The notes under the pieces are model-generated. The model worked only from the letters and a program-made list of their open reading frames with translations. It searched no databases and was not told where the DNA came from. From Streptomyces lincolnensis (lineage in GTDB: Bacteria > Actinomycetota > Actinomycetes > Streptomycetales > Streptomycetaceae), in the NCBI RefSeq assembly GCF_021173675.1, contig NZ_JAIHON010000001.1, forward strand, positions 434,001 to 498,000: 64,000 nt of DNA, in the 5' to 3' direction. The number at the start of each line of letters is the position of its first letter. Position 1 is the first letter of the stretch. The position numbers and the translations under genes were made by a program. Of this stretch, positions 34,024-41,923 are shown in pieces.

Positions 34024-34835
34024 TGCGGATCACACGAGCGTTGGGCGCCGCGGCGCTGCTGCTGGGACTCGCCGCCGCCCCCGCGGCGGCCGACTCCTCG
34101 CCGTCCCCCTCGGCGTCGGCGGACGGTGACGCGCCCACCCGGGCGGGCACCTCCTTCCGTACGGCCACCGAGATCGAGCAGGGGCAGACGGCCACGGCGG
34201 ACGGCTCGGCGGGCGACTACCTGTACTGGTCGTTCCCGGCGGACGCCGGCCAACGCCCCACCGTCAAGGCGACGGTGAAGCTGCCCGAGACGCACGCCGC
34301 CGAGACCTGGCAGGTCGACGTGTACGACGGTCTGCGGCGCCGCCAGGCCTGCCAGTACGGCGCGCAGACCCGCACCGCGGCGGCGGACGCGGCCTCCGTG
34401 GAGCTGACCTGCGTGCTGCGCACGGTCCGCGCCTGGTCGGAGCCGTGGGCGAACGACCCGCTGCCGGGGACGTACTACGTCCGGCTGACGGTCACCGATC
34501 TGGCAACGGCCGACCTGGGCCTGCCCGTCGGGGCCGAGGTGCGGGCCGACTCCAAGGACATCGGCGGTTCGGCCGCGGTGGACGGCTCGCTGACCGAGCC
34601 CCTGGTGCCGGGGATCGCGGTGAAGTCCCAGGCGGAGAACGGCGGTTCGGACGCGGAGTCCGGGTCCGCCGTCCTGTCGGCCATCGAGCCCGAGGACGGC
34701 TGGTCCTCGGGCTGGTGGTCCGACCGGTGGGTGTGGACCGCGGTGGGCGGTGTGCTGGCCGCGCTCGCGGGCATCGGCGGGTACGCGCTGACGCGGGGGG
34801 CGGGGCGGCCGAGGAGGGTGCCGCCGGGAGCCTGA
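34023..34835 (+). CDS. Membrane-anchored extracytoplasmic partner of the vWA protein
   Basis: 270 residues: signal peptide (1-24, cleavage after AAA), an exported beta-rich domain (FRTATEIEQGQTATADGSAGDYLYWSFPADAGQRPTV) similar in style to the extracellular domain of the vWA protein, a WSSGWWSDRW aromatic segment, and a C-terminal transmembrane helix (VWTAVGGVLAALAGIGGYALT). No catalytic motif seen. ATG at 34023 shares a base with the vWA stop, so translation is coupled. Two-gene operon ended by a clear terminator. Confidence 0.78.
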   Translation: MRITRALGAAALLLGLAAAPAAADSSPSPSASADGDAPTRAGTSFRTATEIEQGQTATADGSAGDYLYWSFPADAGQRPTVKATVKLPETHAAETWQVDVYDGLRRRQACQYGAQTRTAAADAASVELTCVLRTVRAWSEPWANDPLPGTYYVRLTVTDLATADLGLPVGAEVRADSKDIGGSAAVDGSLTEPLVPGIAVKSQAENGGSDAESGSAVLSAIEPEDGWSSGWWSDRWVWTAVGGVLAALAGIGGYALTRGAGRPRRVPPGA

Positions 34836-34856
34836 CGATCGTCAAGCACCGTACTG

Positions 34857-34884
34857 GGAAGGCCCGCTCCGGCGGGCCTTCTTC
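34857..34884 (+). terminator. Terminator after the vWA operon
   Basis: AAGGCCCGC-TCCG-GCGGGCCTT, perfect 9-bp stem and 4-base loop at 34859-34880, then CTTC. Located 24 bases after the stop at 34835. Confidence 0.85.
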
Positions 34885-34937
34885 ATGAGCGGGCCGGATC
34901 AAGGGGCCGTCCGAGTGGGACCGTCCGAGTGGGCCGT

Positions 34938-35582
34938 TCACCCTTCGCGCAGCGCCTTCGCGAGCGTCCCGTCACCGGTCACCTGGACCCGGCCGGCCCT
35001 CACCGAGTCCACCAGGCTCACCTCTCCCCGGCTGATGGCCGTGCAGACGCCGGTGTCCATCACCAGCCGGGCGTCGGGGTCCTCGGGTGCGGGCCCCTCG
35101 CCGTAGAGCGGGCCGTCCGTGGCCCCGACGTACAGATGGAAGTCCCCTTCCTCCAACCGGACTTCGACCAGGCCACTACCTTCCAGAGCGCGCAGCAAAG
35201 GCAGGGCGAACCAGTGGGCGCGTACGGCGTCCGTGGGCCGGCGCTCGCCCAGCTCGGCCTGGCCCCAGGCTCCCAGGGCCTGGAGCACGGGCTGCAACTC
35301 CCGTCCGCGTCCGGTGAGTTCGTAGACGTAGGCCGCTCCGGGCGGCGGCAGCCGGCGGCGGGTCGTCAGGCCGTCGCGTTCCATGTCCTTCAGCCGGGAG
35401 GCGAGTACGTCCGTGCTGACGCCCGGGAGGTCGGCGTGCAGGTCGGTGTAGCGGCGCGGGCCGGCCAGCAGCTCCCGGACGATCAGAAGAGTCCAGCGGT
35501 CGCCGACGACGTCGAGCGCGCGGGCGGCGGAACAGTACTGGTCGTAGCTTCGGCGAGGTGACATGCGACGCAGTCTAGACAT
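34938..35582 (-). CDS. HxlR-family transcriptional regulator
   Basis: 214 residues. N-terminal winged helix of HxlR type: CSAARALDVVGDRWTLLIVRELLAGPRRYTDLHADLPGVSTDVLASRLKDMERDGL, then a wing ending RRRLPPPGAAYVYELTGRGREL, and an extra C-terminal SCP2/sterol-carrier-like domain (~120-210) seen in Streptomyces members. ATG at 35582 has GGAAAG nine bases upstream; the ATG at 35564 is also in frame. It is divergent from the aminotransferase, and the intergenic region holds overlapping palindromes that probably bind it. Confidence 0.87.
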   Translation of the reverse strand: MSRLRRMSPRRSYDQYCSAARALDVVGDRWTLLIVRELLAGPRRYTDLHADLPGVSTDVLASRLKDMERDGLTTRRRLPPPGAAYVYELTGRGRELQPVLQALGAWGQAELGERRPTDAVRAHWFALPLLRALEGSGLVEVRLEEGDFHLYVGATDGPLYGEGPAPEDPDARLVMDTGVCTAISRGEVSLVDSVRAGRVQVTGDGTLAKALREG

Positions 35583-35595
35583 GTTGTTGGACTTT

Positions 35596-35621
35596 CCAAG
35601 CTCGAACTTGGTAAAACCAAG
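35596..35621. promoter_or_regulatory. Overlapping palindromes in the HxlR/aminotransferase gap
   Basis: CCAAG (35596-35600), CTTGG (35607-35611) and CCAAG (35617-35621) form two overlapping inverted repeats sharing the middle arm: CCAAG-N6-CTTGG and CTTGG-N5-CCAAG. They lie 14-39 bp upstream of the HxlR start and 30 bp upstream of the aminotransferase ATG, fitting an autorepressor operator that could also switch between two positions. Confidence 0.6.
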
Positions 35622-35650
35622 CAACACCACAACCGGAGGGGCGTAAGCGC

Positions 35651-36859
35651 ATGGAGTTCCGGCAGTCGAGCAAGCTGAGCGAGGTCTGTTACGAGATCCG
35701 CGGCCCGGTGATCGAGCACGCCAACGCACTGGAGGAGGCGGGCCACAGCGTCCTGCGCCTCAACACCGGCAACCCCGCCCTCTTCGGCTTCGAGGCGCCG
35801 GAGGAGATCCTCCAGGACATGATCCGGATGCTGCCCCAGGCGCACGGCTACACCGACTCCCGGGGCATCCTCTCCGCCCGCCGCGCGGTCGCCCAGCGCT
35901 ACCAGACCCTCGGCCTGGAGGTCGACGTCGACGACGTCTTCCTCGGCAACGGCGTCTCCGAGCTGGTCTCGATGGCCGTCCAGGCGCTGATCGAGGACGG
36001 CGACGAGATCCTCATCCCCGCCCCGGACTTCCCGCTGTGGACCGCGGTGACCACGCTCGCCGGGGGCAGGGCGGTGCACTACCTCTGCGACGAACAGGCC
36101 GACTGGTACCCGGACCTGGAGGACATGGCCGCCAGGATCACCGACCGCACCAAGGCCGTCGTCATCATCAACCCGAACAACCCCACCGGCGCCGTCTACC
36201 CGAAGGAGATCGTCGAGGGCATCCTCGACCTCGCCCGCCGCCACGGCCTGATGGTCTTCGCGGACGAGATCTACGACCAGATCCTCTACGACGACGCCGT
36301 GCACCACTCGGCCGCCGCGCTCGCCCCGGACCTGGTCGTGCTGACCTTCTGCGGTCTGTCCAAGACGTACCGGGTGGCCGGCTTCCGCTCGGGCTGGCTG
36401 GTGGTCACCGGCCCCAAGCAGCACGCCCGGGACTACCTGGAGGGCCTGACCATGCTGGCCTCCATGCGGCTGTGCGCCAACGCCCCCGCCCAGTACGCCA
36501 TCCAGGCCGCGCTCGGCGGCCGCCAGTCCATCCACGAGCTCACCGCGCCGGGCGGACGCCTGCGCGAACAGCGCGACGTGGCCTGGGAGAAGCTCAACGA
36601 GATCCCCGGGGTCTCCTGCGTCAAGCCCAAGGGCTCCCTGTACGCCTTCCCCCGCCTCGACCCCAAGGTCCACAAGATCCACGACGACGAGAAGTTCGTC
36701 CTGGACCTGCTCCTGCGCGAGAAGATCCAGGTCGTCCAGGGCACCGGCTTCAACTGGCCGACCCCCGACCACTTCCGCATCCTGACGCTGCCCCACGCGG
36801 ACGACCTGGAGGCGGCGATCGGGCGGATCGGGCGGTTCCTCAGCGGGTACCGGCAGTAG
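35651..36859 (+). CDS. PLP-dependent class I/II aminotransferase (AlaA/Aat-like)
   Basis: 402 residues. Fold-type I enzyme: NTGNPALFGFEAPEEI, YTDSRGILSARRAV (substrate-side), VVIINPNNPTGAVYP (Asn/Asp contacts), ADEIYDQILYDDA (PLP-ring Asp), and the Schiff-base Lys238 in FCGLSKTYRVAGFRSGW. The style matches glutamate-pyruvate (AlaA-like) or aspartate aminotransferases. ATG at 35651 follows CCGGAGGGGC. It is probably controlled by the divergent HxlR regulator. Substrate not fixed. Confidence 0.9.
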   Translation: MEFRQSSKLSEVCYEIRGPVIEHANALEEAGHSVLRLNTGNPALFGFEAPEEILQDMIRMLPQAHGYTDSRGILSARRAVAQRYQTLGLEVDVDDVFLGNGVSELVSMAVQALIEDGDEILIPAPDFPLWTAVTTLAGGRAVHYLCDEQADWYPDLEDMAARITDRTKAVVIINPNNPTGAVYPKEIVEGILDLARRHGLMVFADEIYDQILYDDAVHHSAAALAPDLVVLTFCGLSKTYRVAGFRSGWLVVTGPKQHARDYLEGLTMLASMRLCANAPAQYAIQAALGGRQSIHELTAPGGRLREQRDVAWEKLNEIPGVSCVKPKGSLYAFPRLDPKVHKIHDDEKFVLDLLLREKIQVVQGTGFNWPTPDHFRILTLPHADDLEAAIGRIGRFLSGYRQ

Positions 36860-36961
36860 CCGGTGGTGCGGATGGGGTTCACGGTCGCCGACAGGGGGGA
36901 TGCCATGGGGTACGGGCCCTGATTCCGGGGCCGGGGGGAATCGGGGACCGGGGGGACCCAG

Positions 36962-39343
36962 GTGTTCTTGCCACATCGGCGTGCGTCGGGCCCGCTTTCG
37001 GCCCTACGCGGCCGTCTCACGCTGCTGGTCCTGCTCGTGGTGCTCGCGGGCAGCCCGTGGGTGCAACGGCCGCTGAGGGAGTACTTCGAGCGGAAGCTCT
37101 ACATCGAGGGTTCCGACAGCAGGCTCCTGCGCTGGCTCTCCGAGGGCGCGTTCGTCCCCCGGTGGGACGTCTCGGCGGATCGGTACGGCAGCACGTCCGC
37201 GCTGGTGGTGAACGATCTCGCCACCCTGGCGCTGATACTCGGGCTCGTCCTTCTCGCCTCGCGGACGGCGGCCCGACGCAGGCCGCGCTGGATCCGCTGC
37301 CTCGCCGTGGGCGTGCTGGTGTCGGCTCTGTCCAACCTGCTGTGGTGGGGTCTGCACGACGCCTTCGTCTCCAACGTGCGGCTGGCACCGGCCGACCTGC
37401 TGCTGGAGAGCCTGCTGCGCAGCGCCCTCGTCTTCGGACTGGCGGTCGGCGCGCTGCTCGCGCTCCTGACGGCCGGTCTGCCGCACACCGCCACCAAGAA
37501 CCCCGTCGGCGCCCTCGCGGCGCCGCTCCGCCGCTGGAGAGAGGGAGGGCTCGGCATGACGACCGCGCCGGTCCACATGCCGGTCGGGAGCACTCCGGGT
37601 GACGTCACCCGGTACCTGTGCGCCGCGGCCTACGTGGACGAAGCATTCGCCGACCGCGTGCTGGAGGACGTCCTGGCCGACGAGGCCGGCGCGGTGGCCC
37701 CCTCGCCCGACGTCGACCTGGTGACGGTCGTACGGCACTGTCTGACGGCACAGGAGATGCGGCAGCGCCGGGATCGGCGGCTGCTGGGCGCGTTCACCCT
37801 GGTCGCCGTGTTCGCGCCGCTGTGGCTGCTGTTCGTCGGGGTGTTCCTGTCGTCCACCGGCCGGGCGGGCGGCCGGCCCAGCCTGGCCACCCGCGGCCGG
37901 CACCAGCCCGGGCGCCGCGTGCTGGTGGGCACGGCCGTCACGGCGGGCATCGCGGTGCTCCTGGCCTTCCTCTTCGGCCTCGCCGTCTCGGCGCTGCCCG
38001 CCCCCGCGTTCGTGAGCTGGCTGCTGGGGGCCTACCTGGCCGGGGTACCGGCCGCGCTGGTGTCGGTCGCGGCGGTGGCGCTCGCGTACCTGACGGTCGT
38101 AGGCCATGAGCTCGCCGTGGACCGGCTGCTGCGCACGACCCTGACCCGCGAGGCGTTCGCCCGGCGGCCCCGCCCGACCGTGCCGCCGCGGCGGTGGATG
38201 GCCGGGCGGCTGGCGGCGATCCGGGAGGCGCAGGAGGGGAACGTCACGGTGTACAGCGGCTACACGCCCTTCCTCGGCTACGCGTCGCCCGCCTCGCGGT
38301 GGTCGCTCGCCGTGCCGCTGCTGCCCGCCGACGGCCCCGTCGCCGAGGCGTCGCGTCCGGCCGGGCCGCGGACGTTCACCGTCACCGAACTCGTCGAGCA
38401 CGTACGCGCGCGGCTGCGGGCGACCGCGACGGCGGCGGACGCGACGGTGGACGGCGTGACGGTCGACGGCGTGACGGTGGACGGCATGGCAGTGGACGGC
38501 GTGGCAGTGGACGGCGTGGCGGCGGACCGTGCGCGGGACCTCGGGTCCCTCGTCGTGGAGGACCGGGTCTTCGCGAGCGGCACGGCCGTCGGCGACGACG
38601 ATCGGTTCGTCAAGGCCACGAGCATCGCCCCGGTCGCCCGCCTGTCGGCCGAGGAGGTCGCGCGGATCATGCGGCACCCGACGGGGGCGGTCCGTCACTG
38701 TCTGGCCGTCCATGTGCCGCTGTGGGGCGGGGACGTGGTGCCGAGCGTGTTCCTGCACTTCTCCACCGAGGGCCGCACGCTCCATCTGCACTGCAGCAAC
38801 CACGTGCTCGGCCCCGTGCGGGCCGACTACCACGTGGTGGACCGGCTGCGCGGGCCCCTCTCCCCCGACGCGCGACGCGGACTGCTGCTGGACGCCGTCC
38901 CCCGCACCGGCCGGGCCTTCTTCGCCGCCCCGTTCCGGACGCTGCGGCAGGCCCGCTTCGAGGAACGGCACAGCAGACGCATGCTGGACGAGCTGAAGGC
39001 CCTCGAACAGGATCCGGTCTACGACTTCGGCGCCCGGCTGAGCGTCCGGGAGCTGGCGGTGAGCCCCGACTACCACAACTACTTCCAGGTCGTGGACGCC
39101 GCACGGATCACGTCCCTGGTGGAGCGCCACACCCTCGCCGCGATCCGGGAGTTCCTCGACGCGCGCGGCTACGACATCACCGACTTCCGCGCCCAGCAGC
39201 AGACCATCCTCAACCAGGGTCTGATCCAGCAGGGCGGCATGAGCATCATCGGCAACCAGGCGATCGGCACGGGCGCGACCGCCACGCAGAACGTCCCTCA
39301 GCAGTCCGGCGCGACCGCCCCCGTCGGCGGTCCCGGCAAGTAG
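36962..39343 (+). CDS. Large membrane protein of unknown function with internal VDGVT repeats
   Basis: 793 residues. Hydrophobic helices at ~20-37, ~85-102, ~115-130 and ~145-165, then a loop with C-A-A-A-Y-V-D and C-L-T-A, more helices at ~275-295, ~320-345 and ~350-375, then a long soluble part (~400-793). Residues 496-520 are five 5-residue repeats (VDGVT/VDGMA/VDGVA). The last ~35 residues (Gln/Gly-rich, containing GGMSIIGNQAIGTGATA) echo a segment of the next protein. GTG at 36962 follows GGGGGG. I recognise no family. It is followed after 39 bp by a second unknown gene, probably cotranscribed. Confidence 0.75.
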   Translation: MFLPHRRASGPLSALRGRLTLLVLLVVLAGSPWVQRPLREYFERKLYIEGSDSRLLRWLSEGAFVPRWDVSADRYGSTSALVVNDLATLALILGLVLLASRTAARRRPRWIRCLAVGVLVSALSNLLWWGLHDAFVSNVRLAPADLLLESLLRSALVFGLAVGALLALLTAGLPHTATKNPVGALAAPLRRWREGGLGMTTAPVHMPVGSTPGDVTRYLCAAAYVDEAFADRVLEDVLADEAGAVAPSPDVDLVTVVRHCLTAQEMRQRRDRRLLGAFTLVAVFAPLWLLFVGVFLSSTGRAGGRPSLATRGRHQPGRRVLVGTAVTAGIAVLLAFLFGLAVSALPAPAFVSWLLGAYLAGVPAALVSVAAVALAYLTVVGHELAVDRLLRTTLTREAFARRPRPTVPPRRWMAGRLAAIREAQEGNVTVYSGYTPFLGYASPASRWSLAVPLLPADGPVAEASRPAGPRTFTVTELVEHVRARLRATATAADATVDGVTVDGVTVDGMAVDGVAVDGVAADRARDLGSLVVEDRVFASGTAVGDDDRFVKATSIAPVARLSAEEVARIMRHPTGAVRHCLAVHVPLWGGDVVPSVFLHFSTEGRTLHLHCSNHVLGPVRADYHVVDRLRGPLSPDARRGLLLDAVPRTGRAFFAAPFRTLRQARFEERHSRRMLDELKALEQDPVYDFGARLSVRELAVSPDYHNYFQVVDAARITSLVERHTLAAIREFLDARGYDITDFRAQQQTILNQGLIQQGGMSIIGNQAIGTGATATQNVPQQSGATAPVGGPGK
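38447..38521 (+). repeat. Five tandem 15-bp units inside the large membrane protein gene
   Basis: GTGGACGGCGTGACG and close variants, five in-frame copies encoding VDGVT VDGVT VDGMA VDGVA VDGVA. Units differ by single bases, so some divergence followed duplication. Length variation between strains would change the linker by five residues per unit. Confidence 0.92.
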
Positions 39344-39382
39344 TCCCCGCGAGTAGTCCCCGCAAGCAGGAGTGGAGTCCTC

Positions 39383-39796
39383 ATGACGAGCAACGACGAC
39401 GGGCGCCAGGATCCTCCGGTCAACAACGGCCTCATGATCAGCGGTGGCACCCACTACGTAGGCAACCAGGCCGTGGGGCACCGCGCCCAGGCGTTCTCCG
39501 GCTCGGTCTCCTTCCAGCCGCAGGACGCCGAGCGTACGGCCGAACTCCTCGGGTACGTCGAGCGGTTGCTGGAGGAGCACCGGGCGGCGCTCGCCGATCC
39601 CGAGGCGACGAGCAGGGAACTGCGGCGCCTGCGCGAGGAGCTCGACGAGCCCGAACCGCAGCCCACGGTCCTGCGGCGGGCCCTCGACCGGCTCAACGAG
39701 TTCGTCCAGCCGGTGACGCCCCTCGTCGTCGCGGTGGGACAGCTCGCGCAGTCGGTGCAAGGGGTGCCGGGAGTTCCGGGGGTGCCGGGGGTCTGA
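39383..39796 (+). CDS. Small unknown protein sharing a GNQAxG motif with its neighbour
   Basis: 137 residues, soluble. N-terminus (NNGLMISGGTHYVGNQAVGHRAQAFSG) is Gly-rich and resembles the tail of the upstream membrane protein (GGMSIIGNQAIGTGA). A coiled-coil-like helical part follows (ERTAELLGYVERLLEEHRAAL; SRELRRLREELDEPEPQPTVLRRALDRL), then a hydrophobic helix (FVQPVTPLVVAVGQLAQSVQ) and GVP repeats at the end. The helical half resembles the 105-aa DUF5955-like protein at 22288-22605. ATG at 39383 has CAGGAGTGGAGT upstream. Probably one operon with the membrane protein. Confidence 0.72.
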   Translation: MTSNDDGRQDPPVNNGLMISGGTHYVGNQAVGHRAQAFSGSVSFQPQDAERTAELLGYVERLLEEHRAALADPEATSRELRRLREELDEPEPQPTVLRRALDRLNEFVQPVTPLVVAVGQLAQSVQGVPGVPGVPGV

Positions 39797-40008
39797 GGCC
39801 GTGATCCGGAGGGGCGGCGGGGTCGAGGGCGGGCCCGGTGGTCGGTGGATGGCGATCGTCGGGTGGTGATCCCCCGGTGATGATCGACGGGTGGAATGTC
39901 AGACCCTCGTCGTAGCCTTCGAAGCGACGGGGCCGGTGATCAGGCCGGCGATGAGGTCGGTGATCAGGCCGATGATCCGTACAACCCGTCGCCAGGAAGG
40001 AGCGCGCC
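39797..40008. other. Gap of 212 bp without a gene
   Basis: No supported gene. It holds several copies of GATCAGGCCG/GATGATCCG and related GATC-rich repeats at ~39935-39980, and a GTCGGTGGATGG-like stretch at ~39840. No convincing terminator stem or promoter was found. Confidence 0.5.
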
Positions 40009-40629
40009 GTGACCCGACCGCCGACCGCCGCCCAGCGGCGTGTGATCGATGCCGCCGACCCTGTGACCGGGCGTCTGAAGGGGACCGAGGCCCAGCTCGA
40101 AGCGCTGGTCAAGCGGGGGCTCGCCTTTCGGCATCCGCGGCCGCCGCACGACCACTTCCTGACGCCGGCCGGGCATCGGATACGCGAGGCCGTCGAGGTG
40201 GTCCCCGAGGCCCCGGCGGCGCCCAGTGGGGTGTTCGCCGCCCGCGTCGGGGGTGAGCCGGAGCCGCCGGAGGGCGGGCCGGGCCGGGTCCGTGAGGTGC
40301 ACAGCGCCTGGCAGGGACTGCTCGAACTGCGCCGGATGACGAACACGGACGGTGACACGGACCGGCCCTGCGGCTGGGAACGCGCCCATCTGGTGCAGGC
40401 CGCCGCGCTCGCCCTGGAGGCGGCCGGGCACCCGCCGGAAACAGGGGGCTCGCCCGGCTACCGGGTGCGCGCCACCCCGCAGCCGGAGGCCGTCGCCGTG
40501 TACGCGCAGGACGGCGCGAAGCTGTCTGCCTGCGCCGCCACGCTGGAGAAGGCGGGCTGGCAGCCCGGCGAGTACACGGAGCCGCGCACACGGGTCCGCT
40601 ATCTGCTGGCGTCACCGCGCCGGGCGTGA
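40009..40629 (+). CDS. Conserved hypothetical Streptomyces protein
   Basis: 206 residues, cytoplasmic. Starts with a short winged-helix-like segment (AAQRRVIDAADPVTGRLKGTEAQLEALVKRGLAFRH … FLTPAGHRIRE), a Pro/Gly-rich linker, and a second domain (~120-200) with RAHLVQAAALALEAAGHPPE and GYRVRATPQPEAVAVYAQDG. No motif assigns a function; DNA binding by the N-terminus is only a guess. GTG at 40009 with GGAAGGAGCG upstream. Not clearly linked to its neighbours. Confidence 0.72.
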   Translation: MTRPPTAAQRRVIDAADPVTGRLKGTEAQLEALVKRGLAFRHPRPPHDHFLTPAGHRIREAVEVVPEAPAAPSGVFAARVGGEPEPPEGGPGRVREVHSAWQGLLELRRMTNTDGDTDRPCGWERAHLVQAAALALEAAGHPPETGGSPGYRVRATPQPEAVAVYAQDGAKLSACAATLEKAGWQPGEYTEPRTRVRYLLASPRRA

Positions 40630-40682
40630 TGGGCATGCCAAGATCGGTCGATCAGGATGTCCACGAACGACAAGGGGAAGCC

Positions 40683-41105
40683 GTGTCCGAACCGTTTTCC
40701 GTCCCGGTGACCGTCCGTGGCTACGAGACGGACGTCCAGGGGCACCTCAACCAGAGCGTCTACATCAACTACGCGGAGCACGCCCGCTGGTCACTGCTCC
40801 AGGCCGCCGGGATCAGCCAGTCCGGTCTCATCGGCAGCGGCATCGGCCCGGTCGCCCTGGAAACCACGATCCGCTACCGGCGAGAGCTGCTGGCGGGCGA
40901 CGAGGTCGAGGTGACCTGCGCCTTCGTGTGGGGTGAGGGAAAGACCTTCACCATCGAGCAGACGATATCCAGGACGGACGGCACGGTGGCGGCCGAGATC
41001 ACCGCGGTGGGCGGCCTGCTGGACCTCCAGGAGCGGCGGCTGGTGGCGGACCCGCGCGCGTACTTCAAGGAACTGGCGTCGGACCCGAGCCTGTTCGGCC
41101 TCTGA
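40683..41105 (+). CDS. Hotdog-fold acyl-CoA thioesterase
   Basis: 140 residues, 4-hydroxybenzoyl-CoA thioesterase type: the active-site Asp/Asn/His region is VRGYETDVQGHLNQSVYINYAEHARWSLL, followed by the central hotdog strand ETTIRYRRELLAGDEVEVTCAF. It hydrolyses an acyl-CoA in the cytoplasm; chain preference unknown. GTG at 40683 with AGGGGAAG upstream is preferred over start codons further left, which would lack alignment to the family. Single gene, followed by the deletion scar. Confidence 0.87.
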   Translation: MSEPFSVPVTVRGYETDVQGHLNQSVYINYAEHARWSLLQAAGISQSGLIGSGIGPVALETTIRYRRELLAGDEVEVTCAFVWGEGKTFTIEQTISRTDGTVAAEITAVGGLLDLQERRLVADPRAYFKELASDPSLFGL

Positions 41106-41150
41106 ACCGCGCAGGCCGCGTAGGCCAGGCAGGCCGAGCATGCCGCGGCC

Positions 41151-41234
41151 CTACGCGTCCGCCGGTTCCGCTTCGCGCTCGCCGTCGTAGGCCGCGCGGG
41201 CCTCGGCGATGTAGACCCTGTTCCGTTCGGCCCA
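41151..41234 (-). pseudogene. C-terminal tail of an otherwise deleted gene
   Basis: On the minus strand, 27 codons followed by TAG read WAERNRVYIAEARAAYDG then EREAEPADA, a plausible natural C-terminus with good codon usage and no start codon. Upstream (to the right) the frame runs directly into the truncated MFS gene. It looks like the last piece of a gene once divergent from that transporter. Family not identified. Confidence 0.5.
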
Positions 41235-41824
41235 TCGCGACGATGTACGGCTTCCAGTTCATCGGCGCGCTCTACGTCCAACAGGTGCTGGGCTACGGCG
41301 AGTTGCCCACCGGTACGGCCTTTCTGCCGGCTCCGGTGGCGATCGGCGTGCTCATGCTCGGCCTGTCCGCGCGGACCATCGGCCGGTTCGGCGCGTACCG
41401 GGTACTGCTGGCGGGGCTCGCGCTGATCACCGTAGGCATGGCGCTGCTGGGCCGGGCACCCGCCGACGGTTCGTATCCCACCGACGTCCTGCCGCCGCTG
41501 CTCCTGCTCGCCGTCGGTTTCGCTGCCGCGATGCCCGCGCTGACCGGGCTCGCCATGTCGGGCGCCCGCGAGGAGGACGCGGGGCTCGCCTCGGGCCTGT
41601 TCAACACCACCCAGGTCGTGGGCGGTTCACTGGGCCTCGCGGTGCTCTCGGTCCTGGCCGCGAGCCGGACCGAGGGGCTGCTCACCCAGGGTGCGGACCT
41701 CGTCCCGGCCACGGCGGAGGGCTACCAGCTGGCCTTCCGGGTGGCGACGGCGATCGCGGCGGCGGCCCTGGCGCCGGCGGCGGCCCTCCTGCGGCCGGGC
41801 TCCGCCGGGACGGGCCGCGGCTGA
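41235..41824 (+). pseudogene. Truncated MFS (DHA2-like) transporter, C-terminal half only
   Basis: About 193 residues matching the last ~6 helices of EmrB/QacA-type drug exporters: FIGALYVQQVLGYGELPTGTAFLPAPVAIG, ARTIGRFGAYRVLLAGLALITVGMALL, PPLLLLAVGFAAAMPALTGLAM, AGLASGLFNTTQVVGGSLGLAVLS, then a last helix. Full-length relatives have ~470 residues and 14 helices; the N-terminal half is missing, with no start codon or ribosome site at the natural place. The coding sequence simply begins at the junction near 41235. It is almost surely non-functional. Confidence 0.8.
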
Positions 41825-41923
41825 CGCGGGAGGGGTGGCGGGCCCGGCAGCCCGGACGCACGCAGGACCGCGGGAGCCGGGGGCGAGTCCCCCACGGCTA
41901 CCGGCGTCGGCTCCTCTGCCGCG

